A stretch of 58,906 nt of DNA from Aphodosoma sp045631465 (GCA_045631465.1 JAZQUV010000049.1:1-58906); one strand, 5' to 3'; shown: positions 1-8,709, numbered from the stretch's first letter. A program made the numbers and translations. The notes: a model not told the origin generated them from the letters alone.

Positions 1-133
1 TAGGGTCTTTCTTCGATGGTTCAACTTCCCAAACGTGGGTATTACCATAACGTTTTGAGAACACGAAATTTTCATCTTTATCCAACTTACCGTGGATAGA
101 CTCGATCAACGAGATAGGAACAATTTTTGCCAT
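1..133 (-). CDS. Hypothetical protein, N-terminal part only
   Basis: The first 44 codons of a leftward gene that runs off the window edge. The protein begins MAKIVPISLIESIHGKL and continues with a charged stretch and a KRYG motif. This resembles a short protein of unknown function that I associate with phage-like modules of Bacteroidales, but no domain can be named from the fragment. It lies 120 bases downstream of the spanin-like gene on the same strand, so it probably belongs to the same leftward unit. The start is the ATG at 133; no other start fits. Confidence 0.6.
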   Translation of the reverse strand, partial: MAKIVPISLIESIHGKLDKDENFVFSKRYGNTHVWEVEPSKKDP

Positions 134-253
134 AATAATAAGATGGGTTTTAAAGGGTTAGTAACTTGAAAGTTTATTGCCTATGGGCTATAGACTTTCT
201 TAAATAAATTATAAAGATTGCTAAAGCCAAGTTGAGCGTCGCCTTAGCATAGC

Positions 254-784
254 TCAAACAAGTTTGGCTCTGCGTACGGCTAGCATCAACATTGCAATCA
301 GTATCAGGATTAGAAATAGATTTGTCATATTCGAGTGATTTAGTTTTTGTTGACACACTCTATCAGGCACTACGATTGTGTCGGAGCGAATGTGATGGGT
401 GTAGGGCACAAACACCGTGTCAGGTCGCAGAGTGATGCGTAGCATACTGGTAGTGTCGGTTTCATGCCGAGAGATATTTACGCCTCGTGTGGAGCTTATT
501 CTCACGGGGTTTTTGTTTCTCACGGAATTTTCTTTTTCTCTCACGGAACTATTTTTATTTCTCACGGAATCCACGGAACTCACGGAATTAACGCTTCGCG
601 TGCCATCCGGACACTCAGACCGAGTGTCCCTACAGAGTTCAATTTCGATAGTATCAGCCCCAATATGGATGGGTTGTAGGTGGGTTTCGATTCGTTCGGT
701 GTGAGTTGTTGCTACTGGTTTAGTTACACCGCAAGCGGTGAGAATTAAGAATGAAAAAATAAGCATTAAGAATTTTAGTTTCAT
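254..784 (-). CDS. Putative unimolecular-spanin-like lipoprotein
   Basis: A 176-aa protein with a type II signal peptide (hydrophobic residues 5-17, lipobox LTAC, Cys18) and a second hydrophobic segment near the C-terminus (about 153-170) followed by RRAK. A lipidated N-terminus plus a C-terminal membrane anchor is the layout of unimolecular spanins, which link outer and inner membranes and fuse them in the last step of phage lysis. The gene lies 99 bases downstream of an Amidase_3 endolysin, which fits a lysis module. Residues 64-97 are low complexity (repeated SVRNKN/SVREKEN), encoded by a tandem 9-base TTCCGTGAG repeat. The last codons overlap a palindromic-element-like sequence. The spanin role is inferred from topology and context only. 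Confidence 0.55.
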   Translation of the reverse strand: MKLKFLMLIFSFLILTACGVTKPVATTHTERIETHLQPIHIGADTIEIELCRDTRSECPDGTRSVNSVSSVDSVRNKNSSVREKENSVRNKNPVRISSTRGVNISRHETDTTSMLRITLRPDTVFVPYTHHIRSDTIVVPDRVCQQKLNHSNMTNLFLILILIAMLMLAVRRAKLV

Positions 785-795
785 AGTTTTTTTTT

Positions 796-878
796 AGAAG
801 ACAGAATAACAAAATGACAGAATTTTTTGTTATTATGTTCTTATGTCTTTTTTTTTCGTGTCATCATGTCTTCCTGTC
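796..878. repeat. Octamer-type array (GACAnGAA/ATGTCTTC) with hairpin, between spanin and endolysin
   Basis: Left part carries GACAGAA-type units, right part TCATGTCTTCCTGTCT units in inverted orientation. Arms 806-815 and 825-834 form a perfect 10-base inverted repeat. The array ends about 6 bases from the amidase stop codon. Same family as arrays at 10115, 10790, 30704 and 40723. Confidence 0.6.
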
Positions 879-883
879 TAAAA

Positions 884-1423
884 TCAAAGAAGTTCATAAA
901 TAGCCCAAGCGAGATCGGCTGCAAGTTTTTCACGATTTTTTCTGTACGCTTCCACATCCTCTGGCGAGGTGCAGAAGCACACTTCCAGGATTATGGATTG
1001 AGGCGTAAGGTGGAGCATTCCAAGCCTACGGTGAGGCGTCTGCGACTCCGATTTTATGCACCGTAGAGGTATGTCGAGGGCATCAGAGGTGGTATGCGCC
1101 AAGCGAGAGGCGAACCGTAGTTCGAGTTTTGTAGCATTGTTGGGAACGATAGCCTCCGTGCCTCGTGCGTTGGGGTTAGAGTGGGCATTGAAATGTAGGT
1201 CGATAACAAAATCGATGTGTGGAGCATCTAATTCAATTCGCTTTTTGACAAGTTGGAGAGTTGCTTTGTCCTCGTCGACAAGCACCACGAGTCCGTAATC
1301 ATTTGTCAAGATTTCGGCAATACGATTTCGAAGCCAGATATTTTCAGCACCTTCATCGAAGTGAGTAGCAGCGCATTGTGCGCCAGTATCAGGACCAGTA
1401 TGTCCAGCAGTTAAAACAATCAT
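884..1423 (-). CDS. N-acetylmuramoyl-L-alanine amidase (Amidase_3), phage endolysin type
   Basis: A 179-aa single-domain Amidase_3 enzyme that would cleave the bond between N-acetylmuramic acid and L-alanine in peptidoglycan. Visible zinc ligands are His8 (LTAGHTG), Glu27 and His77 (DLHFNAH); the catalytic Glu147 lies in ILEVCF. There is no signal peptide and no cell-wall-binding domain, as in many endolysins that depend on another route to the periplasm. It is the upstream gene of a leftward pair with the spanin-like lipoprotein. A TAACTTTG -7 box lies upstream at 1553-1560. The same amidase family is common beside DUF3987, VirE_N and DUF4248 genes in Bacteroidales, which reappear here at 11-14 kb. 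Confidence 0.85.
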   Translation of the reverse strand: MIVLTAGHTGPDTGAQCAATHFDEGAENIWLRNRIAEILTNDYGLVVLVDEDKATLQLVKKRIELDAPHIDFVIDLHFNAHSNPNARGTEAIVPNNATKLELRFASRLAHTTSDALDIPLRCIKSESQTPHRRLGMLHLTPQSIILEVCFCTSPEDVEAYRKNREKLAADLAWAIYELL

Positions 1424-1486
1424 AGTAATAAATTATGGTTTTTAATTGGTTTTTGAGTTGTTTTTGAATTCAATAATTTTGTTATT

Positions 1487-1546
1487 GATTCTTGTTACGC
1501 TCGGTAACTGAAGTAAACTTCGTTACACTCGCTTATCACAAGAATT
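1487..1546. repeat. Interspersed palindromic element, copy 1
   Basis: About 60 bases with the family termini: a GATTYTTG end and a CTCGCTTATCRCAA end, and an internal AAGTAAACTT palindrome. Related copies lie at 17618-17681, 40012-40096, 43026-43084 and 43198-43254. It sits upstream of the amidase gene, next to its -7 box. Confidence 0.65.
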
Positions 1547-1552
1547 ACGATG

Positions 1553-1560
1553 CAAAGTTA
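1553..1560 (-). promoter_or_regulatory. -7 box upstream of the amidase gene
   Basis: Reads TAACTTTG on the minus strand, an exact match to the Bacteroidetes TAnnTTTG -7 element. No clear TTTG is seen at the expected -33 distance. It would give a leader of about 125 bases for the amidase-spanin unit. Confidence 0.4.
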
Positions 1561-1652
1561 CAACATTCTGAAAGTGCGCTGACTGTTTCTGACTGTTTAA
1601 GTCAGTTTTGACTGTTTAATGTTGTTTATTGTAGGTTTTTCATGAATAAAAG

Positions 1653-1684
1653 AAACGCCTGCCACATCAATGTAGCAGGCGTTT
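1653..1684. terminator. Hairpin terminator downstream of the MORN gene
   Basis: Arms AAACGCCTGC and GCAGGCGTTT pair perfectly, with additional ACAT/ATGT pairing inside. A short A/T run on each side allows use in either direction. It ends the leftward defence-type operon 20 bases past the MORN stop codon. Confidence 0.75.
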
Positions 1685-1703
1685 GCTTTATATACCTATT
1701 TTT

Positions 1704-2153
1704 TTATTCTTCACAAGCAATATCTTGACTCCACATTCCCTCACGAATCAAACTATCGCCAAAATAATACTTCCCATATCCATGGCTCCGATTATCCTTA
1801 TGTTCTCCAATATAAACATAACCATCGGCAGTAGTATATTTCCCAAATCCATTAAAATCACTATTTCGGAATTCCCCCTCATAAACACCCCCACTTGCGA
1901 AATAATAGATTCCCTCGCCCGAAAATTCATCTTTGAAGAACTCTCCCTCATACCTCTCCCCATTGCTAAAAGTATAAATTCCCTTACCACATCTTTTACC
2001 TCTAATATCCATCTTCCCAACATATGTTCCATTTTCGAACTTATGAGTACGAACAAAACAACAATTATAAACTCTTATAATTGCTTTATAACTAACAAAT
2101 AAAACAACTATAATCAATAGCGAGTAAATAAACCTAAGAATATATTTTTTCAT
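1704..2153 (-). CDS. MORN-repeat membrane protein
   Basis: A 149-aa protein with one N-terminal membrane segment (about residues 5-24, IYSLLIIVVLFV) followed by at least four MORN repeats (YEGEF, YIGEH, GxGxY patterns, residues 40-140). MORN repeats form a beta-hairpin ribbon used for membrane or protein contacts. The predicted topology is an inner-membrane anchor with the repeats outside the membrane plane. It lies 171 bases downstream of the UPF1-like helicase on the same strand and before the terminator, so it may be the last gene of that operon or an unrelated cargo gene. No catalytic motif is seen. Confidence 0.75.
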   Translation of the reverse strand: MKKYILRFIYSLLIIVVLFVSYKAIIRVYNCCFVRTHKFENGTYVGKMDIRGKRCGKGIYTFSNGERYEGEFFKDEFSGEGIYYFASGGVYEGEFRNSDFNGFGKYTTADGYVYIGEHKDNRSHGYGKYYFGDSLIREGMWSQDIACEE

Positions 2154-2324
2154 AACACTATTTTTTTGCTCTGCAAAGATAAAAAACGGATACTATTAAA
2201 AATTAAAATATGATATATAAACAATAATATATTACAATTATATCGCAAGATAATTTCGGGAAGCGACAATTCGCACCTATACGCTTTTGTGGGCTTCTAT
2301 TTTTGAATATGACTAATTTATAAA

Positions 2325-4025
2325 TTAATTCAGAAATATTTTTTCTTTTAGTTCTTTTTGTATGAAGTTACATCCAAATATTAATACTTTGGTTTTTGCT
2401 CTTGAAATCATAACATTTAATCGATTACGATTAAAAATAAAATCATAAACACTTTTTATATAGTCTTCATCACTTGATGCAAAAGAAATTATAATACAAT
2501 CAACATCTTGTCCTTGTAATCTTTCTACGGTATCAATCAGTGGACATTCATTCATATCTATTGCCTCTTGAGCTTTAGCTCTAATTAGTCTTACTTGTTT
2601 TCGATAAGGTGTTATTATTGCTATATCCGTTGGTTTATTGCCTTCATCGAGAAGAATTTTTGTTAAATCAATAATTGCATTAGCTTCTCCCTCGTTTTCT
2701 TCTTGACAATTAGGTGTAGAAATGCTATCATCCATGGAAATAATAGAATTATCTAATCCTTTTTGTGATAGATAAGTCGATTGGAATTGATTTCCTTTAA
2801 CACTAGCCGCACTTTTTAGAGAAATACCATAAGGTTCGTAAAATGTTTTACTTACCAACTTAGTTATATCTCCATTCATTCTATGTGTTTCGGGCAATAC
2901 ACAAACAGGTACACCTGTAATTTTTGTAGCACAATAGTCTAATATCGATTGCGATAAAACATTATTTTCTAACTCTTTTCTAAAGATAGGAGGCATCTGT
3001 CGGCTATCTCCAAAAAAGCAGATTGATGGGGCGCATTTGCCTAAAATAGAGGCATAGGTAAGTGGCATTAAAGATGCCTCGTCTACCAATGCAATATATG
3101 GTCTAAAATGACTCTGTGAACGCAACCCAAGATTGGCTATTGCACTCCAAATAGTCATACCAACTACATGACCGAATTTTTTCTTTTTACGATTTGTCTT
3201 ACAGTAATTGTTATATTCCGAAAATTTAGAGCATTTTATAATATCCTCTCCAAGTTCCTCTGCTTTCAATAATTCACCTATTTTGAAAAGAGGTATTTTG
3301 GAGTTTAATTTCCTAATTCTCAAAAGTGCATTGTTTACTGCTTGATGCGTATTAGCAATTATGACAACCTCACGATTTTTTAGTGAAGAGGCAATTGCTG
3401 TTGCAGCTAACACAAATGTTTTGCCTGTTCCTGGAGGTCCTTGAAGCACATGTATTGGATAATACTCGAGCATCGAAGAAACAGCCTTTTGGGATTCTTT
3501 ATTTAAAGTTGAATATATATGTTCAAAATCATCTATTTCAGAAGGATTTAATCTTAAAAAATCTACACTATTAACTGCCATCTCTCCCGAAAGCATACGC
3601 AAGAACGCTGCTCCTGGTGTTGCTGGTACAATTCCATTTAAACAAGCAATGAGAGAATCTAAAAGATTCGGACTATCAATCTCTAAATCATAAACTAAAT
3701 CTTGGTCAATTGATTTATCAGTTGCAATTGTGATTGTATTAATACTGACATCAACAACTGTTGCTTTTATGCCTTTGTCGGATTCTGCGCTTTTAACTAT
3801 TACTCTATCTCCAGAACGGAGTTTAGAATAATTGTTTTCTGCATTAAAAGTGCATGACTCTGAATCTGTTTCAATAACAGTTAGATCAGGTACAATTAAA
3901 TCAGCCTCTATTTTTTCTTCTCGTGATAACTGTTTAGATACCTCGATATCTCGTTCTTCCAAATCTTTTTCAGTCTGGAGATAACTAAGTAATTTATTTT
4001 TAAATAATTCAAATTGTTCCATCAT
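2325..4025 (-). CDS. UPF1/DNA2-like superfamily 1B helicase
   Basis: A 566-aa protein with AAA_11/AAA_12 helicase cores. Walker A is GPPGTGKT (196-203) and Walker B is VDEAS (314-318). Motif III-like ETHR, motif V (VERLQGQD) and motif VI (NRLNVMISRAK) follow near the C-terminus. The region before Walker A (about 40-115) looks like the beta-barrel insert of UPF1-type enzymes. No fused nuclease is visible. The family unwinds DNA or RNA 5' to 3' with ATP. The start at 4025 overlaps the end of the DUF2075 gene by 17 bases (14 from the second ATG), so translation is probably coupled. Together with the upstream genes it forms a likely anti-phage operon; that role is inferred. Confidence 0.85.
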   Translation of the reverse strand: MMEQFELFKNKLLSYLQTEKDLEERDIEVSKQLSREEKIEADLIVPDLTVIETDSESCTFNAENNYSKLRSGDRVIVKSAESDKGIKATVVDVSINTITIATDKSIDQDLVYDLEIDSPNLLDSLIACLNGIVPATPGAAFLRMLSGEMAVNSVDFLRLNPSEIDDFEHIYSTLNKESQKAVSSMLEYYPIHVLQGPPGTGKTFVLAATAIASSLKNREVVIIANTHQAVNNALLRIRKLNSKIPLFKIGELLKAEELGEDIIKCSKFSEYNNYCKTNRKKKKFGHVVGMTIWSAIANLGLRSQSHFRPYIALVDEASLMPLTYASILGKCAPSICFFGDSRQMPPIFRKELENNVLSQSILDYCATKITGVPVCVLPETHRMNGDITKLVSKTFYEPYGISLKSAASVKGNQFQSTYLSQKGLDNSIISMDDSISTPNCQEENEGEANAIIDLTKILLDEGNKPTDIAIITPYRKQVRLIRAKAQEAIDMNECPLIDTVERLQGQDVDCIIISFASSDEDYIKSVYDFIFNRNRLNVMISRAKTKVLIFGCNFIQKELKEKIFLN

Positions 4026-6012
4026 TCATTTCTTTTAGAAGTTTTTTGAAATAATCTCTTAAATCATTATCGACTATATACAAATAACATCCTTTCATTC
4101 CTCTCGACATCAATACACGATAAATATTGCGTACATAATCATCAAAAGTCATAGTTGCAGCTGCTACATTTCGTATTAAGACAGGGTCTTGGCTTGCATT
4201 TCTATCTGTAATTATTTTTTGATTTACTTTGTCGTATTTCAAATCACCACCAATTATCACTCCAGCATAATCAAATTCAAAACCTTGTGCTGTATAAATA
4301 CAACCTACTTGTCTTATACCAAGAGGTTTATATGCCCATTCAAACCATTGAGGATATTTGTTGTCTACACTTAAAAGATTACGGTTTACTTTATCATTTG
4401 TTTCCCAAGGCATTGCAAAATCACCAATACACACATCTTTTATTAAATCTCCATTTTCTACTTCCTTCGACCAAGGCCAACAGAATCCAGCCATTACTCT
4501 GGCTGTTTGATTTGGCTTATTGTTTTGCATTACGATTTGGTCATACATTTCTTGAGGACCATCAAATATTTTCAAATCAAAATCTTCTACACTAAATGTT
4601 GATGTTATAGGTTTGTTATAAAGAACCTGCTCAAGCCAATCCATGTAGTTATCAGAACCATTGCATCGGAATTGCGATTTAAGCTCACACTCTTCGACTA
4701 CAGCGTTCCAGCGTTTTGCTGCATCTCTGATAAGACTAGCCGAACCAATTTCTACACCACGAATAGCTTGTTTGTCATCTATAAAAAATACTGTGATTTT
4801 TGAGGCACGGATAATTGTGTCTATTTGAGGAAGTGTGGTTCTTTGGTGAGCTTTTGTATATTGATGATTGGCATTTTGTTGAATACGATGCGCTTCATCT
4901 ACAAGCAATACATCAAGTGAATTTTCATCAGCTACAGCAGGAATATAACTTGTAACGTTTTTAAATAACATGCGAGTGCTTGGTCTTACTTGGTGTTGTA
5001 CGCCTTCAAGTAAGGGTTTGGATTTGGTGGCATATTGAACATTAAGTCCGTGACCATCCTTTGAAAGTTTTGCTATTTCTGCTAAAAGATGTAGGGCTAT
5101 GACTGTTTTGCCTGTACCAGGACCACCTTTAACGATGATTACACTTTTTTGAAAATCACCATTGTTGGTTTGGCGTAAACGAGTAATTTTATCTCGTATT
5201 ATATTTCTTGCAACAATTTGATCATCAACTAATGAGAATGCAGATGTATCCCCATTTTGAACCATTTCGGTAACTTCATTCAATAGTTTTTTCGAAGGGC
5301 GAATAGGACTATTTATCATTTTATTGAATATAGATAGACCATCACCTTTTTTAAGCAATTGACTAAGTCTGGCGATTAATTCATCTTTTTGGTCTTTTGC
5401 ATAAGTAGGATATTCTTTTAGTAATTCTTTATATTTGTCATCAAACAAATAAGATGGATTTTTAGGGTCATCTTTAAGATAATTATAACAATATGCTACT
5501 CCTGTAAGATGTAGTTCCTCATTGCTTATTACCTCAATAAAATTTGATAAATAGCCTTGATAGCCTTTTACTTGTTGCGATGGATGTGCCACAATTCTAT
5601 TAGCATGACCAGTATAAGCTGTAACATTGAATGTTACATCATCAATCTTTTCTTTAGCATTAAAATTTCCATCACTATCTGCCAATGTAACACCCTTATT
5701 TCCCCATTGCTTTAATTCAATATGAATGACATTTTGCGTGTCATCTTCTCCTTTGCCATATATAACGCAATCAATTCTTCTTCGGCTAAAAGGAACAAGA
5801 AATTCAAATGTTACATAACTATCTTTAACTTTTGCATCATGGAGGATTTTAGATATATGAGGAGCATTGTTGGTCCATGATGCTATTTCATTTTCGCTAC
5901 AGGATATGCCTGACTCTTGCGCGCGATGAAGCATTTTTTGGAAAACAAAATTTTGTTCAACATCTGAAACAAATTGCGCCTGTGTTTCTTGGTATAAAAC
6001 TCGGTTAATCAT
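4009..6012 (-). CDS. PD-(D/E)XK nuclease fused to DUF2075 helicase
   Basis: A 667-aa two-part protein. The N-terminus carries a PD-(D/E)XK nuclease fold: Glu70, Asp81 (RRIDCVIY) and Glu99-x-Lys101 (HIELKQW). The C-terminal part is a DUF2075 P-loop helicase with Walker A GGPGTGKT (296-303) and Walker B VDEAH (371-375), followed by arginine-rich helicase motifs (SQFRCNGS, YRVLMSRGMKG). DUF2075 proteins are SF1-like ATPases often found with nuclease domains in mobile and defence loci. The gene starts 11 bases after the MazG-like gene and overlaps the next helicase, so the three are transcribed and probably translated together. It would cut nucleic acid in an ATP-driven way; the target is unknown. 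Confidence 0.85.
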   Translation of the reverse strand: MINRVLYQETQAQFVSDVEQNFVFQKMLHRAQESGISCSENEIASWTNNAPHISKILHDAKVKDSYVTFEFLVPFSRRRIDCVIYGKGEDDTQNVIHIELKQWGNKGVTLADSDGNFNAKEKIDDVTFNVTAYTGHANRIVAHPSQQVKGYQGYLSNFIEVISNEELHLTGVAYCYNYLKDDPKNPSYLFDDKYKELLKEYPTYAKDQKDELIARLSQLLKKGDGLSIFNKMINSPIRPSKKLLNEVTEMVQNGDTSAFSLVDDQIVARNIIRDKITRLRQTNNGDFQKSVIIVKGGPGTGKTVIALHLLAEIAKLSKDGHGLNVQYATKSKPLLEGVQHQVRPSTRMLFKNVTSYIPAVADENSLDVLLVDEAHRIQQNANHQYTKAHQRTTLPQIDTIIRASKITVFFIDDKQAIRGVEIGSASLIRDAAKRWNAVVEECELKSQFRCNGSDNYMDWLEQVLYNKPITSTFSVEDFDLKIFDGPQEMYDQIVMQNNKPNQTARVMAGFCWPWSKEVENGDLIKDVCIGDFAMPWETNDKVNRNLLSVDNKYPQWFEWAYKPLGIRQVGCIYTAQGFEFDYAGVIIGGDLKYDKVNQKIITDRNASQDPVLIRNVAAATMTFDDYVRNIYRVLMSRGMKGCYLYIVDNDLRDYFKKLLKEMNDGTI

Positions 6013-6023
6013 ATTTGCTAAAT

Positions 6024-6353
6024 TTAAAGTTCATTATATTTCTTTGCACTCCCTTTGGCTTTTTCCACGGGATATTTTAATGCATTTTTAGCCAATTTTT
6101 CCATTACAATTTGTTTAACATCCAAATCATATTTAATTGCTATTTGTAATGCATAATTCAATACATCAGCTAATTCTTCTTTTACTTTATCAACATCAAC
6201 ATCTTCTGGTGATTTCCACAGATATGCTTCTAACAATTCCGAAGCCTCAATCGATAAACCTAAAGCTAAATCTTTTCCATTATGAAATTGATCCCAATCA
6301 CGCTCTTTTGAAAATCGAGCAATAGCCAATTGCAATTCTTTTATATCACTCAT
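6024..6353 (-). CDS. MazG-like nucleotide pyrophosphohydrolase
   Basis: A 109-aa all-alpha NTP pyrophosphohydrolase of the MazG/dUTPase-like superfamily. The metal-binding glutamates and aspartate are visible in EASELLEAYLW and in KEELADVLNYAL (EExxD pattern). The family hydrolyses (d)NTPs to the monophosphate and pyrophosphate, or in stress settings alters (p)ppGpp-linked nucleotide pools. It lies between the TPR-metallopeptidase gene (14-base gap) and the nuclease-helicase gene (11-base gap), an operon position suggesting it alters nucleotide pools as part of the same system, for example to starve a phage. That role is inferred. Confidence 0.85.
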   Translation of the reverse strand: MSDIKELQLAIARFSKERDWDQFHNGKDLALGLSIEASELLEAYLWKSPEDVDVDKVKEELADVLNYALQIAIKYDLDVKQIVMEKLAKNALKYPVEKAKGSAKKYNEL

Positions 6354-6367
6354 TCTATTTTCTCCTA

Positions 6368-8326
6368 TTATTTTTCAAACATCTGTTTAGCTAATTCATA
6401 TGCTTTTGAGAAAGGCAAGCCAAGTGAATTTAATTTTTCGGGAATAGCAATTGCCCAACTCACATAGTAATATGCCAACATCTGATAACCACCAAATTCT
6501 CTATCTCCCAATGATTTTACACTATAGCCTTGTTTGTCGGGTGTTATACCATTCATTCCCAAAATAGCAATATCAAAAGCTACAATTTTTATCTCTTCTA
6601 TCGACATCTTTTCAAACTCTTGCAATGCCCCGAGCATATACATTGACATCATCATCGTTTCAGCATCATTTGCACCATCCACATGTTGTTCTCTAAAAGA
6701 ATCATTTTGTTCAATTCTTTCTTCTAGTGGATGTTGTTGCTCTTTTTCTCTTATTTCATTTATAATATTTTGTTTTTCAGCTATAAAACAATTTTCGTTC
6801 TCTAATGAAATAAAATCATCTAGATTTAATTCTTCCGCTATTACTTCGGTTAAATTATATTCTTCTCCTGGTTGATAACCTTCATTTCTATAGCAAAGAT
6901 ATTCTTCAAATATGTTTTCTGCTTTTGTTAATTCAGCTTTAGTATATTTATAGTTTTCGAGCAAATCAATTCCATATAACGATTTGAAATGCATAGCAGA
7001 AACCATATTCATTACTTTATTTGCTGAAACAATATTTTGAGGGAACATATCAATCGTTTTCATTGCTTGATTAACTGATTCGATATTACCCATATTCATA
7101 TCAAATAAAGACAATAATTGCAATGGTCTGAAATATTCATGTTCATTGAAAATTTTGTCTTCAACTAGCATATCTAATCCACAGTTTGAAACTTGCAATA
7201 AAATCCCAGTTATCAAATCATCCAATATTTTGTTAACTTGTGTTGAATCTGATAATTTTCGTTGCAATTTTTGTCTATAACTACCTAATGTATTGAAAAA
7301 CTTATTTTTATTTTCTATACTAGAATATGCTATTTTATTGTTTGATTTTTCTTTTGCCGAAATATTCATCTCTAAATGCATTAACTCATGCAAAATAGAG
7401 TGATTTACAAATGATGAATTTGATGAATTATATATAACTTCATGATAATTTTTGTTTCTAGTTGGAGCATAACGCAATTGAGCCTTTACTTTTAAATCTT
7501 TAGGTGTAAACGTAATAGGTAAATCTCGTTTTTCTAATTCTGTTTTTAACAAATTCAAATCAACCCAAAAATCTCTTACTTTAACAATTTTAGTGGCAAT
7601 TTCAAGCATAAACTGATGTAATGCTTTTATAATGTGAGGATTTTCTTTTCTTACAATGCTATTTTTTGCCCCATTCAATAAAGTATTAAATGCTTCATCT
7701 AATAAACCTCGTTTGTCATAAATCAAAGCAAGACCATAGTAAGAATTAATATAACTCTTATCTAACGCTATTACTTTTTTGTATAAATCAATGGCTTCTT
7801 CTTCACGCGACAACTGTAGATATGCAGTTGCAACATTGTTGAGTGCAATAACATCATTATCATGGTATTTTAATACTTTGTTGTAATATGTCAAAGCACC
7901 CTCAGCATTTCCCTGTTTAGCTAACAAATTACCCATTAATATTAATGCCCACAAATTAGTTTCATCATATTTCAATGCTGAAATATTAATATCAATGGCT
8001 TCATCTAATTCTCCCTGCATCATTTTAGCTTGCGCCCAACTTCTATAGGCATCTGCATGGGCAGGGCATTTTTCAACAACTCTTTTAAAATAAGTTTCAG
8101 CCTCTCTATATTTTTCACTATTACACAAATCACAACCTTTCTTAAAATCACTATCAACTCCACTAATCAGGGCTGTGTTTATATGAATTTTTACGAAATC
8201 TCCATCTATTATTACATCTGGTTTATATCCATGATAAGTGAATAATTCAGTAAAAAAATCAAAGACTTCTTTTTCTGATTTATCAACTAAATTCGTAAAT
8301 TGGCTTCTAAATTGTACTATATCCAT
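6368..8326 (-). CDS. TPR protein with HExxH metallopeptidase core
   Basis: A 652-aa cytoplasmic protein. Residues about 55-220 form at least four or five TPR units (for example AYRSWAQAKMMQGELDEAI, ALNNVATAYLQLSREEEAI). The middle carries HELMH (313-317), a gluzincin-type HExxH zinc site, in a helix preceded by NHSIL. A downstream glutamate near IFEEYL (about residue 500) could be the third ligand, but this is uncertain. The C-terminal 150 residues are helical and unassigned. It is the first gene of a leftward operon with MazG-like, nuclease-DUF2075 and helicase genes, and follows a folded leader RNA. It could sense a signal with TPRs and cleave a partner or host protein. I do not recognise a named family. 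Confidence 0.75.
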   Translation of the reverse strand: MDIVQFRSQFTNLVDKSEKEVFDFFTELFTYHGYKPDVIIDGDFVKIHINTALISGVDSDFKKGCDLCNSEKYREAETYFKRVVEKCPAHADAYRSWAQAKMMQGELDEAIDINISALKYDETNLWALILMGNLLAKQGNAEGALTYYNKVLKYHDNDVIALNNVATAYLQLSREEEAIDLYKKVIALDKSYINSYYGLALIYDKRGLLDEAFNTLLNGAKNSIVRKENPHIIKALHQFMLEIATKIVKVRDFWVDLNLLKTELEKRDLPITFTPKDLKVKAQLRYAPTRNKNYHEVIYNSSNSSFVNHSILHELMHLEMNISAKEKSNNKIAYSSIENKNKFFNTLGSYRQKLQRKLSDSTQVNKILDDLITGILLQVSNCGLDMLVEDKIFNEHEYFRPLQLLSLFDMNMGNIESVNQAMKTIDMFPQNIVSANKVMNMVSAMHFKSLYGIDLLENYKYTKAELTKAENIFEEYLCYRNEGYQPGEEYNLTEVIAEELNLDDFISLENENCFIAEKQNIINEIREKEQQHPLEERIEQNDSFREQHVDGANDAETMMMSMYMLGALQEFEKMSIEEIKIVAFDIAILGMNGITPDKQGYSVKSLGDREFGGYQMLAYYYVSWAIAIPEKLNSLGLPFSKAYELAKQMFEK

Positions 8327-8394
8327 AACTTAAGGCATTAACACCTTTCAGCTCAGGGCATAAAAAAAGCGAGAACCATTCTATGCCATATCCT

Positions 8395-8521
8395 GCACCG
8401 AAGGTATCGCCAAACACCATGTAACACAGATATGCACGAATGGTTCACGCCTAGATACAGACGTGAACCTTTATTCGTACTCATCCTCGTGTTACGTTCA
8501 AAATTGGCGATTTTTCGGCAC
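8395..8521 (-). ncRNA. Structured leader RNA of the TPR/MazG/DUF2075 operon (unknown class)
   Basis: Five nested stems form one long rod on the minus strand: 8514-8521/8395-8402, 8504-8511/8406-8413, 8489-8495/8421-8427, 8473-8480/8434-8441 and 8462-8469/8442-8449, each 7-8 pairs, with a 12-base terminal loop. In the first and fourth stems the pairs that would be C-A mismatches on the plus strand are G-U pairs on the minus strand, which sets the strand. It lies 69 bases upstream of the TPR start codon, downstream of a TATCTTTG -7 box. I do not recognise it as a known riboswitch; it could be a regulatory leader or a separate small RNA. Confidence 0.6.
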
Positions 8522-8636
8522 AGAGAACAAGAACTAAAAAGCTCTAGATTAATATGTTAGTTTATTTATATTTTTCTGTTTTTTATTTATGAAAATTTGT
8601 TTTAAATTTAAGTAAATAATATTTCGATTAATACGG

Positions 8637-8644
8637 CAAAGATA
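8637..8644 (-). promoter_or_regulatory. -7 box for the leader RNA and TPR operon
   Basis: Reads TATCTTTG on the minus strand, matching TAnnTTTG, about 115 bases before the first stem of the folded RNA. No clear -33 element is seen. Confidence 0.4.
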
Positions 8645-8709
8645 GTAATTTTATTTTATATGAGCGTTATGTTCTTGTGTTTTTTTTAGGTTATCATAGA
8701 TTGTTAAAA

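Noticed and set aside
884..1423. Amidase as a housekeeping cell-division AmiC-type enzyme
   Set aside because: No signal peptide or AMIN domain, short length, and position beside a spanin-like gene in phage-like DNA favour an endolysin.
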